Assembly (NCBI GenBank): GCA_009617715.1
Contig: VTFK01000152.1
Location: forward strand, 1-64,000
Direction: 5' to 3'
DNA from: Plectrocnemia conspersa
Taxonomy: Eukaryota; Arthropoda; Insecta; Trichoptera; Polycentropodidae
DNA length: 64,000 nucleotides
The position numbers and the translations under genes are program-made. This document shows positions 14,005-24,499 of this stretch, piece by piece. The notes under the pieces were generated by a model that saw only the letters and a program-made list of their open reading frames with translations, did not search any database and was not told the DNA's origin. Within the stretch, counting starts at the first letter, position 1; every line of letters starts with the position of its first letter.

Positions 14005-14156
14005 GCGCTCTATGACGTGCGCTCTTTTTTAAAGCGCTCATATGACTCTGCGCATTTGACGCACGCTATTTTGTCACAGCGCTACTTTGGTAAACGCTCT
14101 TATGACGCAGCGCTTATATGACGGCGCTCATTTGACGCACGCTCTTTTGACCGGCT
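14005..14156. repeat. Degenerate tandem repeat of GCGCTC/ATGACG units
   Basis: About 150 bp built from 15-25 bp units combining GCGCTC or ACGCTC with TATGACG or TTTGACGCA. It is conspicuously GC-richer than its surroundings. It does not look coding on either strand. Confidence 0.7.
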
Positions 14157-14357
14157 GCCATTAGAAACATATTTGCCGAATATTTCTTAACGGAAACCTG
14201 ATCAGTCAGTTGGCAAATGGCAAAAATTGAACATGTAATTTATAAAAAAATATAAGTCACTAGTTTTGTCCCACAGGACGGGGCGAGATTCGAGAGCTCC
14301 GCTGTTGCTTGCGTCGCACGGGAGACAAAAGAGGGAGGTCGCCCGTTGGCATCATAA

Positions 14358-15251
14358 GGCCGGTTTCACACGTGCCGGATGGATTCACCCGGCACCGGGC
14401 CGGCGCCGTTTACAAAGCTTTCACACGTGGCCGGTCTCTGGCCGGTTTCTTCCCAACCCGACCTATACCCCGTCAACTGGTGCCAGTAATTTAGGATTAA
14501 CGGCTTCACATAAGTCCTTCCACACATTTCGCGTAATTTTTTTATTTTTGTATGTATTCTACTAAGATAATTAAAAGAGATTATATTAATATAATTAAAA
14601 TTTCGAGGTCTATTTCTTCCGCTATTGCCTAAGCACGAGGAATATATATTATATTTTATTACAAGATACCACAATCACTGTCAACGGCCCGGTTCATGTT
14701 TGAGTTTTACCCCCACCACACTCAACTCGGTACCCGGCGCCGGACAGTGTAGTGAGCGCGGCCGGTGACAACCCTGCAGTCAGCGCCGAGCCGGCGCCGG
14801 GTAGATTTGTCCGGCACGTCTGAAATGATAGTACTAGCCCTGCACGTCTGAAATGATAGTACTAGTACTACTTGAGTGTGGTGGGGGTAAAACTCAAACA
14901 TGAACCGGGCCGTTGACAGTGATTGTGGTATCTTGTAATAAAATATAATATATATTCCTCGTGTTTAGGCAATAGCGGAAGAAATAGACCTCGAAATTTT
15001 AATTATATTAATGTAATCTATTTTAATTATCTTAGTAGAATACATACAAAAATAAAAAAAATAACGCGAAATGTGTGGAAGGACTTATGTAAGGCCGTTA
15101 ATCCTAAATTACTGGCACCAGTTGACGGGGTATAGATCGGGTTGGGAAGAAACCGGGCAGAAACCGGCCAGAGACCGGCCACGTGTGAAAGCTTTGTAAA
15201 CGGCGCCGGCCCGGTGCCGGGTGAATCCATCCGGCACGTGTGAAACCGGCC
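14358..15251. mobile_element. Foldback element with long TIRs, TAA target site
   Basis: Begins GGCCGGTTTCACACGTGCC immediately after TAA (14355-14357) and ends with the reverse complement immediately before TAA (15252-15254). The two arms, about 340 and 360 bp, are near-complementary over their whole length and surround a short core with a duplicated 'cacgtctgaaatgatagtac'. TAA target duplications and this TIR type suggest a PIF/Harbinger-related MITE. No transposase is present. The arms would form a very stable hairpin in single-stranded DNA. Confidence 0.8.
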
Positions 15252-15440
15252 TAAGTCCTTCCACACATTTCGCGTTGTTATTTTATTTTTGTATGTATTC
15301 TACTAAGATAATTAAAAGAGATTACATTAATATAATTAAAATTTCGAAGTCTATTTCTTCCGCTATTGCCTAAACACGAGGAATATATATTATATTTTAT
15401 TACAAGATACCACAAACACTGTCAACGGCCCGGTTCATGA
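15252..15440 (+). mobile_element. Fragment of the same foldback family
   Basis: Direct continuation repeats the internal sequence seen at 14510-14700 (from GTCCTTCCACACATTTCGCG to CAACGGCCCGGTTCATG). The complete element therefore lies beside or inside a second, partial copy of its own family. Confidence 0.75.
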
Positions 15441-15590
15441 CACGATTGACACATGGTCGACATAAAAAAAAAATAATAAATAAGTGAGTTGCTGCTTAAT
15501 CTGTATTATATTATTATGTATGAAATAAAAAAAAATAATAAAAGGTGAGTTGCTGCTTGTCGTATTATATTATTATGTTTCTACGATCGT
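15441..15590 (-). repeat. LINE 3' tail with duplicated segment
   Basis: Two tandem copies (about 15471-15528 and 15530-15580) of a unit containing 'gtgagttgctgctt' and 'tattatattattatgt', separated by A runs. They directly follow the stop codon of the RT fragment on the minus strand and so look like its 3' untranslated region. Confidence 0.6.
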
Positions 15591-16200
15591 TCACGGCGGC
15601 TCGTATTTAAGTATATCCCTAGGATGCGGGTTTCCGAAGGGATCTTCAACGCTGCATATGTTTGCGATGGTCTCGTTCGGTACGGAGGGTAGTGTTCGGT
15701 GAAATCTGACTGAGAGCTCTTTGACGAATTCCATGATCAGACAGACGTCGGTATCCTTGCGGATGTCGGCGTTTCTGACGAACCACGGGGCGTCCAGTGC
15801 TTCCCTCAAGATCTTGTTTTGGACAATCTGTAACCTGGCCATCGTGTTCGACCGCGCGTAGCCCCAAACCGGAGCGGCGTACGTCATAATCGGACGGATC
15901 ATCGTCTTGTAAATGAGGACCTTGTTTTTGAGGCTTAGTTTGCTGCGGCTGCCCATGATCGGGCGCAGCGCCGCCATGCCTCCTCTGGCTTTTTTTCGGA
16001 CGCTTTCGACGTGGGGCTTCCACGTTAGTTGTTTATCGAGCGTGAGGCCCAGATAACGGGTCCGATTCACCCACGGTATCTCTTCTCCGAACATCTTAAT
16101 GGGACGTGGGGTCTCGGCTCGTCGTCCTTTCCTTTTAGTGAAGAGGACCGCAGCACTCTTCTTTGGGTCGGACGTCTCCACGCCCGCCCGCTCCCAGTCG
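15591..16200 (-). pseudogene. Jockey-like LINE ORF2, C-terminal fragment
   Basis: About 200 codons of the region downstream of the catalytic palm of a non-LTR reverse transcriptase: KKSAAVLFTKR, then RYLGLTLDKQLTWKPHV, then RPIMTYAAPVWGYARSN, LQIVQNKILREALDAPWFVR and HPRDILKYEPP, in the usual order for jockey/CR1-type elements. Endonuclease and palm domain are missing. The fragment is joined head-to-head, near 16200, to ORF1-type sequence on the other strand, so the element has been inverted or two elements were joined. Not functional as it stands. Confidence 0.88.
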
Positions 16201-16225
16201 AACGAAATCGCGCGTGTTGTGACAA

Positions 16226-16860
16226 GTGCAAGTGAGTGAGAGTGCGCGCGCCGCATCGGTCAAGATGGCCGATCCCATCGCCGCCTCCCGCGTCGCGAGT
16301 GCAAAATCACGACAACCCGCCGCCACAGCCGCCGCCACTACCGCCAGAGGCGCTGCCTCCGCCTCCACCGCCACCCGCTCGCGTTCGCGCTCACGCTCGC
16401 GAAACTCGGAGTCTCTCGATCTCCGCGAAGTCCTCGCTGAACTCCGGGACTCGCGCTCACGAACCACGCACCCAACCACCCTGGAAGGCCTCATCTCCTA
16501 CGTAAAGTTAATGGAGATAACTATCACCAAGCAGTCGGCCGAAATCGAACGACTGACGGCTGCTCTAGCCGACAAGAAAAAAGGCCGAGAGCCCACTGAT
16601 TCGGAGTCTCTGAAGCCACGCCGCAAGCGGCGAAAGGCCTTCAAAAATATACCAACCGACGAAGAGTCCGACGACATGGACGTGGAGCAGTCGCCTCCGT
16701 CCGTATTGGCCGCACCTGAACCGGAAATACTCCAGGAGGGGTCACCGCCCCCGCAGACGATTCGTTCGACCGCGCCACTCGGTGAGGACGGACGCTCCGA
16801 CAAGCTCGCGAACGCTAAGCATCGCCCGAAACCCGCGCATTGCCGTAGTGAAAGTGCAAG
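16226..16860 (+). pseudogene. LINE ORF1 (gag) N-terminal part, first copy
   Basis: Opens at an ATG context (16265, MADPIAASRVASAK) and encodes an Ala/Ser/Arg-rich stretch with RSRSRSRSRN, a predicted coiled coil (LISYVKLMEITITKQSAEI) and an acidic stretch (DEESDDMDVEQS). This is the architecture of jockey-type ORF1 N-termini, which bind RNA and multimerise. It is GC-rich, unlike the surroundings, and ends where a second 5' end of the same kind begins. Confidence 0.65.
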
Positions 16861-16872
16861 GGCTCGGTCGAA

Positions 16873-17272
16873 ATGGCCGACCCTAGTGTGCCCCCCGCCC
16901 GCGCCGCGAAAAAACACATTCCGCGGCTGGAGACGATTCCCGCCACCGCTCCGGATGGCGCTGCCCACTCGCGGGTCCGATCCCGCTCGCGCGCGCGAGA
17001 CCCGGAGATCGACGAGCTCCGCACCCGGTCGCGCATGCGCGACTCGGAGATGGACGACTTACGAGTCAAGGTCGACCTGCTGTTGAAACAGCGGGAAATC
17101 GACCTGAAGAAAATAGACGCGCTGACAGCCACTGTCAGAACTTTGAGCTCACAGAACGAGTTTCTGAGAGGCTTGGAAGGAGTGGCTAGTCAGCTCAAAA
17201 CGACGACGCTGACCAGCTCGGCGTCGCCTACACAGACCCCGACGCCGCCGCCTCTCAAGAATATAGATACCA
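16873..17272 (+). pseudogene. LINE ORF1 (gag) N-terminal part, second copy
   Basis: Starts with MADPSVPPARAAKKHIP after a leader like that of the first copy ('gtgaaagtgcaag...cggtcgaaatggccgac'), again with Arg/Ser repeats and a coiled coil (DDLRVKVDLLLKQREIDLKK). It runs into a 78-bp piece (17273-17350) shared with the foldback element at 14686-14764, where its homology ends. Confidence 0.65.
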
Positions 17273-17351
17273 GGCCCGGTTCATGTTTGAGTTTTACCCC
17301 CACCACACTCAACTCGGTACCCGGCGCCGGACAGTTTAGTGAGCGCGGCCA
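17273..17351 (+). repeat. 78-bp fragment shared with the foldback element
   Basis: GGCCCGGTTCATGTTTGAG... through ...GAGCGCGGCC matches 14686-14764 almost exactly. It separates the second and third ORF1 segments and marks a patchwork junction. Confidence 0.75.
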
Positions 17352-17466
17352 TTGGCTCGCCGTTGCTAGCGCTGTATGGACGTATCGCGCGGACGCTCTC
17401 GACCAGCCAGCTCACGGACACTGACGCGTTCGGACAAGTTCGGACGCACAGACGACCAGTCCACCG

Positions 17467-18215
17467 ATGGACGACGGCTTCACCACGGTGACCAGAAAGA
17501 CACGTGCTGTCAGAATTTCCGACAGCGAGTCCGATTCGGATGGTCCCGAGGACAACTCAGAGGACTCGCAAAAAGCCAAGCCAGCTGCGAAGATCCCGCC
17601 GATTTATCTCCGCTCCAGAGACAACTTTTATAAGTTGATGGATGACCTGAGACGCATGGCCATCCCTTTCTCGACAGCCAAGCAGACCAAAGATGGAATC
17701 CGGATCCAACTAACGTCTTCCGACCACTTCAGGGTGGTAACAGAGACGTTAACAAAAAAATGGATCCAATATCATACATTCGCACTCCAGGAGGACAAAT
17801 CACTCAGTGCCCACGGGTATAGAATGTTCTGATATTATGAAGTCATTAAAATCAAACAACTATCCGATTATTTCTGTCCACAGGATGAAATCGCGCGGAA
17901 AAGACATCCCGCTCGTGCTTGCACAGGCAGAGCGCACCGTCCAAGGGAAAGAACATTTTAAGATCACCCACCTCAAAGGAGCTCAAGAGACGACTGGGAC
18001 AGCTCTCCCAGTGCCACCGCTGCCAAAAATTCGGACACGGAGCAAGAAATTGCAACCTGTCACCGGCCTGCGTCAAATGCGCTGGGCAGCACCATACACG
18101 CGACTGCAAGAAGAACGCCGATCAGCCTCCAACTTGTGCGAACTGCGGGGGAAGCCACCCGGCGAGCTATAGGATGTGTCCTAAAGCTCCCACGGCCGCG
18201 TCCTCCTACGCCAAA
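17467..18215 (+). pseudogene. LINE ORF1 (gag) with three CCHC knuckles, frameshifted
   Basis: Third ORF1 segment. It opens MDDGFTTVTRKTRAVR, then shows the conserved gag core (PPIYLRSRDNFYKLMDDLRR), then NYPIISVHRMKSRGKDIPL, then three zinc knuckles CHRCQKFGHGARNC, CVKCAGQHHTRDC and CANCGGSHPASYRMC. These three parts lie in three frames, broken near 17825 and 17920, so it is a pseudogene. The last part stays open and runs in frame into the H1 tail beginning at 18216. Confidence 0.85.
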
Positions 18216-18389
18216 GCAGCGGCTACCCCTAAAAAAGCCGTCACCGCCGCCGCCGCCAAGCCCAAGAAGACCCCGACTAAGGCGAAGAAGACGGCCAAAC
18301 CGCCCACCAAGAAGCCGAAGACACCCAAAGCCGCGACTGGCGGTACCAGAGGCAGACCTGCGGGCAAAAAGAACGCCGCCAAGAAGTAA
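18216..18389 (+). pseudogene. H1 C-terminal tail fused to LINE gag
   Basis: 57 codons of the H1 tail (from AAATPKKAV to GKKNAAKK and stop) identical to the end of the gene at 8766-9431, with the H1 stem-loop behind it, but with no globular domain. Upstream it continues in frame into the gag zinc-knuckle sequence, giving an open frame from 17919 to 18389. The only ATG in that frame is at 18174 (MCPKAPTAAS...), which would give a 71-residue, mostly basic peptide. Whether anything is expressed cannot be told from sequence. Confidence 0.85.
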
Positions 18390-18417
18390 ACTTGCGACCC
18401 AGCCAGAATCATACAAA

Positions 18418-18433
18418 GGTCCTTTTCAGGGCC
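18418..18433 (+). promoter_or_regulatory. Histone mRNA 3' stem-loop (truncated H1, right)
   Basis: GGTCCTTTTCAGGGCC, same variant as at 8722-8737, 28 bp after the stop. Confidence 0.92.
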
Positions 18434-18439
18434 ACTAAT

Positions 18440-19861
<1,422 letters not shown>

Positions 19862-20508
19862 CTATTTTACGGAGAGTGGGGGTCGTACTCAACGGCAAAG
19901 CGTCGTTTCAAAATTTTGGGTTTACTTTATTTTACTATTAACTACCTAATTCTAATAGTATATAGTTTACATATTTTATTTATTTTAAATATTTTCCAGA
20001 ATATTTACGTTTTTTTTTTTTCGGTTTTAAAATAAATGTTTATGTATTGTTAGTAGGGTTGCCAACAGTCCCTGATTGACCGAGATTGTCCCGGAATTGA
20101 AATCGCCGTCGATGTTTCCGGTTGAGTGGCAAATTATTTAGCAATTCCAGAGAAATAGTATGCAACAGGTCATCTCGGACATTTTTGAATGAATAAATAA
20201 AAAATTCGAGTTGACTTTTTTTTTTTTTTTAAGCTCCCACCAAAATCACCCGTGACAGTCACGGGTCAAAATCATAAATAAAATGTAAATTTAATTATCC
20301 TATTAAATAAACGATATACAAAAAAAAAATGGCTGAAAGGTTATTATTTTACAAAAAAACATTATTCGTAATTAAAAATAAAATAACTCTGGATATATGC
20401 GCGTTAATTTATTTAAACGAAAAACCAACAGCTTTGTTTTCATAGCTAAAATTAAACTATAACCCCCACCACGCGCATGTTTTAGCTCCGCCCACAATAT
20501 TGCGTTTG

Positions 20509-20516
20509 TATATAAG
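20509..20516 (+). promoter_or_regulatory. TATA box of right H4
   Basis: TATATAAG, 73 bp before the H4 start, as in the left arm. Confidence 0.8.
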
Positions 20517-20528
20517 GCGGTGTCTTGA

Positions 20529-20900
<372 letters not shown>

Positions 20901-20929
20901 TCATCTCGCATCGCTGACTTTTCGAAAAA

Positions 20930-20945
20930 GGCCCTTTTCAGGGCC
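20930..20945 (+). promoter_or_regulatory. Histone mRNA 3' stem-loop (H4, right)
   Basis: GGCCCTTTTCAGGGCC, 29 bp after the stop, followed by TCGGCTAAGAA. Confidence 0.95.
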
Positions 20946-20959
20946 GCCAATTTTTTATT

Positions 20960-22740
20960 TTCGGCTAAGAATTAATCTTGCATTAAACAAATTTATTTAC
21001 GCACCTTTCAAATAATTGTTATACCTTTTATTAACCCTTAAAATCTGGTTTGATACTATTAAGAGGTGAGTGATTCGATAAATATTATTTTTAGATAGAT
21101 TTTTACTACCTATCGGTCTTTGTATGTACCGTATCCTCAAACCGAAATTCTTTGAATGCATTATAAATTTTAGGACGAAGCGAAAAAAATACACCTAATT
21201 GATATGAGATATTTATGCACTATTTTTTAAATAATTTTTTCCGGGTTAAAAAAATTTGACGTGAAAAAAGTATTTTTGATTTAAAAATCGAAAGTATATG
21301 GATAATTCTATTTATGAAAGCTGCTGATTTGGTTACCTAAATATATCAATGAATGGTGATAGATATAAACATAATTACATAATAGCGACAGTCCGTTCAC
21401 CGTTTATTAAATTAAGACATTTTTTTGGTACGCAACCTAAACGAATTTAAAACAATCGTTGCTCTCGTGTTATCGTTTTATTACCTACAATGTACAGTCA
21501 CGTTTTAAATTGTATTAAATTAAGGCGACCAGATTTTGAAAATATCAGAGACACTAAAAATAAAATGGTCATCTCTAAAATTTTATGGATAACGGACAGT
21601 TGCCGCAAGAACTAAAAAAACGTTATGAAGTTTTTTGAGAAGGATAAATGCTACGGGAGTTAAAAATATATCATTTTGACTTTAAAATCTAATAATAAGG
21701 AAATGTATTAATTCATTTCTATTTCCGGCGAAACACACGTTGAGAGCCACTTAATAATGACTTGAATTGATGCATTGATACATTTATAATATGTCTAGAA
21801 AAATTCATTAAAATATTCGGACCGTATCAAAAGATACATAAGTTTTTCTGGTAGTCAAACTGCCGGATGAAAGAAATACAAAATATATTTATAAAACCTT
21901 CGTATTTGTCTAAATATAATTAAAATAAAAAGCAAATTCATACATTTATTTAGTCATCTCTTAAAAAAAATAAAATAAAACACTAAACATGTATTTTTAA
22001 TTTGACATGGAAGCGATCACATACACAGGACGCCAATTGGCGTCTGCGGTGTTTAACTTTCGGCACACTCAGGACGCCAATTGGTGTGAGCGGTAGGTAA
22101 AGTGTTAATGTATACATATTTTTTAATAAACAGCAGTGCTGTCCAACTAGTGGGCCACGAAGAACTTTTTTTTTTAAATATTTTATTTTATTCATTTTGT
22201 AAGATTCTGAGTATTTTTGTTTATGATAAGTAACAATATAATACTGTTGGATTTGTTTTCTTCGTGTAATTAAAATAACTTGATAAGTGATAATAACTGA
22301 GTTTTCAATTTCAATTACCAATTACAAAATAAAAAATGGACAGCGCTGCCATACAATAATTAATAATTACTATATGAAACAAATAAAAATAAGTAAAGTC
22401 GCTCTCCATTTTGCCCATTTGGTATAGGATTTTCCAACAATCGATATTAAATTTCGTCCAAAAATCTGGTGTGTGAAATTGGGTATTGTGTAACATTAGT
22501 TTTGGTCACAGTCCGACTGTTTTAACATTATTTTATACAAAATATAAACCGTTAGATTTGTAAGTGTTATTTATGCTTTCCTTTCGGCTTACAAAGTTAA
22601 CGCAGGTGACGAGGATTCCTCAATAATTAAAAATAGCAAATAAGTGGTGTTTTATAGATTGATGACAAAAGGTAATAGGATATTATAGTGAAAGTAGTCA
22701 TTGGTGAAAAACATAATTAGCAGGATATCAAACAAAACCG
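20960..22740. other. H4-H2B spacer (right arm)
   Basis: Mirror of 4400-6200. It contains the TTAA-type terminus and the ACGCCAATTGGCGT subterminal repeats around 22020-22115. No gene seen. Confidence 0.55.
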
Positions 22741-22755
22741 AAAAAAAGATTCGTT

Positions 22756-22771
22756 GGCCCTGAAAAGGGCC
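22756..22771 (-). promoter_or_regulatory. Histone mRNA 3' stem-loop (H2B, right)
   Basis: Canonical stem-loop on the minus strand 24 bp past the H2B stop. Confidence 0.94.
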
Positions 22772-22795
22772 GTTTGGTGTACGTGAAGGATCTGT

Positions 22796-23173
22796 TTACT
22801 TGGAGCTGGTGTATTTAGTGACTGCTTTGGTGCCTTCACTGACGGCGTGTTTGGCCAATTCACCGGGCAGCAAGAGCCTGACGGCAGTCTGGATCTCCCT
22901 GCTGGTGATGGTGGAACGCTTGTTGTAGTGAGCCAGGCGAGAGGATTCGGCCGCGATTCGTTCGAACAGATCGTTGACGAAGCTGTTCATGATGCTCATC
23001 GCTTTCGAGGAAATGCCGGTGTCGGGGTGGACTTGCTTCAGCACCTTGTAAATGTAGATGGCGTAACTTTCCTTCCTCTTCTTCCTTTTGTTCTTCTTCT
23101 TGTCGGTCTTGGTGATGTTTTTCTGAGCCTTGCCGGACTTCTTCGCTGCCTTCCCGCTGGTTTTCGGTGCCAT
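22796..23173 (-). CDS. H2B: Histone H2B (right arm, intact)
   Basis: Encodes a 125-residue core histone H2B, which dimerises with H2A. Features in order: Lys-rich tail ([18 protein letters not shown], then [12 protein letters not shown]), histone fold ([40 protein letters not shown]), and the C-terminal helix ending AVTKYTSSK with the conserved ubiquitinated lysine context. The frame extends six codons upstream but the start at 23173 matches the family. It shares a 233-bp divergent promoter region with H2A. No clear TATA box was seen on the H2B side. Confidence 0.97.
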   Translation of the reverse strand: MAPKTSGKAAKKSGKAQKNITKTDKKKNKRKKRKESYAIYIYKVLKQVHPDTGISSKAMSIMNSFVNDLFERIAAESSRLAHYNKRSTITSREIQTAVRLLLPGELAKHAVSEGTKAVTKYTSSK

Positions 23174-23320
23174 GATCGGACTCTGCTGCAAAGCTCAGTC
23201 GGAACGGGTGGGTGAAAATTTGAAAAGACTGGTAGAGTTTACTATCGGATAAACGCAGCGCAAGTAGGGGACGTTGGCATCGGTAGAGTGGTGGGGAAAA
23301 GCGGCACGTACCGCGACTGG

Positions 23321-23781
<461 letters not shown>

Positions 23782-23811
23782 ATGGATATCTTATACTATT
23801 CACTGACAAAA

Positions 23812-23827
23812 GGCCCTTTTAAGGGCC
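23812..23827 (+). promoter_or_regulatory. Histone mRNA 3' stem-loop (H2A, right)
   Basis: GGCCCTTTTAAGGGCC: full stem, with the loop-closing CA changed to AA compared with the other copies. Followed by TCGGTTA. Confidence 0.9.
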
Positions 23828-24032
23828 GCCAATTTATTAAATCGGTTATTTAGGTTTCTGCTACATATTTGTAGGTTCACAACCACCGCTTAAAATGAAG
23901 CTTCTTACTACTTTGATAATAAAATTCAAAAAAGCCTTCGCTGATTGTTCGTAACAAAGTAGCGAGAATAAGTCGGAGCAAGATTATTATATTTACAAGT
24001 TGTTAGTAGGAAATATTCTATAATAACTAGAA

Positions 24033-24282
24033 CAGGGGTGGCCAACCTGCGAGCCCGCCTTGAACATTTTTCCGGACCGCGAGATTCTTTACAATGTACG
24101 CTCAGTAGTATTATTATTATATTTATGTTTACATGTAAGAATAATAGTAAACACAATAATAATAACTCGCTATGTTTCAATTGTTCACTCCAAAAAAATG
24201 TCTATAGTGTAAATCTAATATTAACATGGGGACATATAATTTTATATGTAGCCCGCAAGATCATTTGGGTTGGCTGCCCCTG
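24033..24282. mobile_element. hAT MITE, 250 bp, TSD AACTAGAA
   Basis: Imperfect terminal inverted repeats CAGGGGTGGCCAACC / GGTTGGCTGCCCCTG flanked by the perfect 8-bp duplication AACTAGAA (24025-24032 and 24283-24290). TIR form and 8-bp duplication are diagnostic of hAT elements. No transposase. Confidence 0.93.
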
Positions 24283-24290
24283 AACTAGAA

Positions 24291-24499
24291 CAGTTTTCTG
24301 CGAATTTGTTTACACCGATAGGAGAACGTTACTAATACTAAATCAGGGCTGTTTTACGGGTAGGGTGACCATAGTTGGAAATTTAATTAAAAATTATAAT
24401 ATGTTATATTTTTATTATAAATTATTGTCATGTTGTGTAATTTTATAATCAATAAAACAATTCCAGTAATATTCTATTGGTATTTTTAAAAATATTATA
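24291..24499. other. Short AT-rich spacer
   Basis: No gene seen between the hAT MITE and the piggyBac-like element. Confidence 0.5.

Noticed and set aside
14358..15440. CRISPR-like or satellite array
   Set aside because: The repeats are inverted arms of a transposon, not regularly spaced direct repeats.
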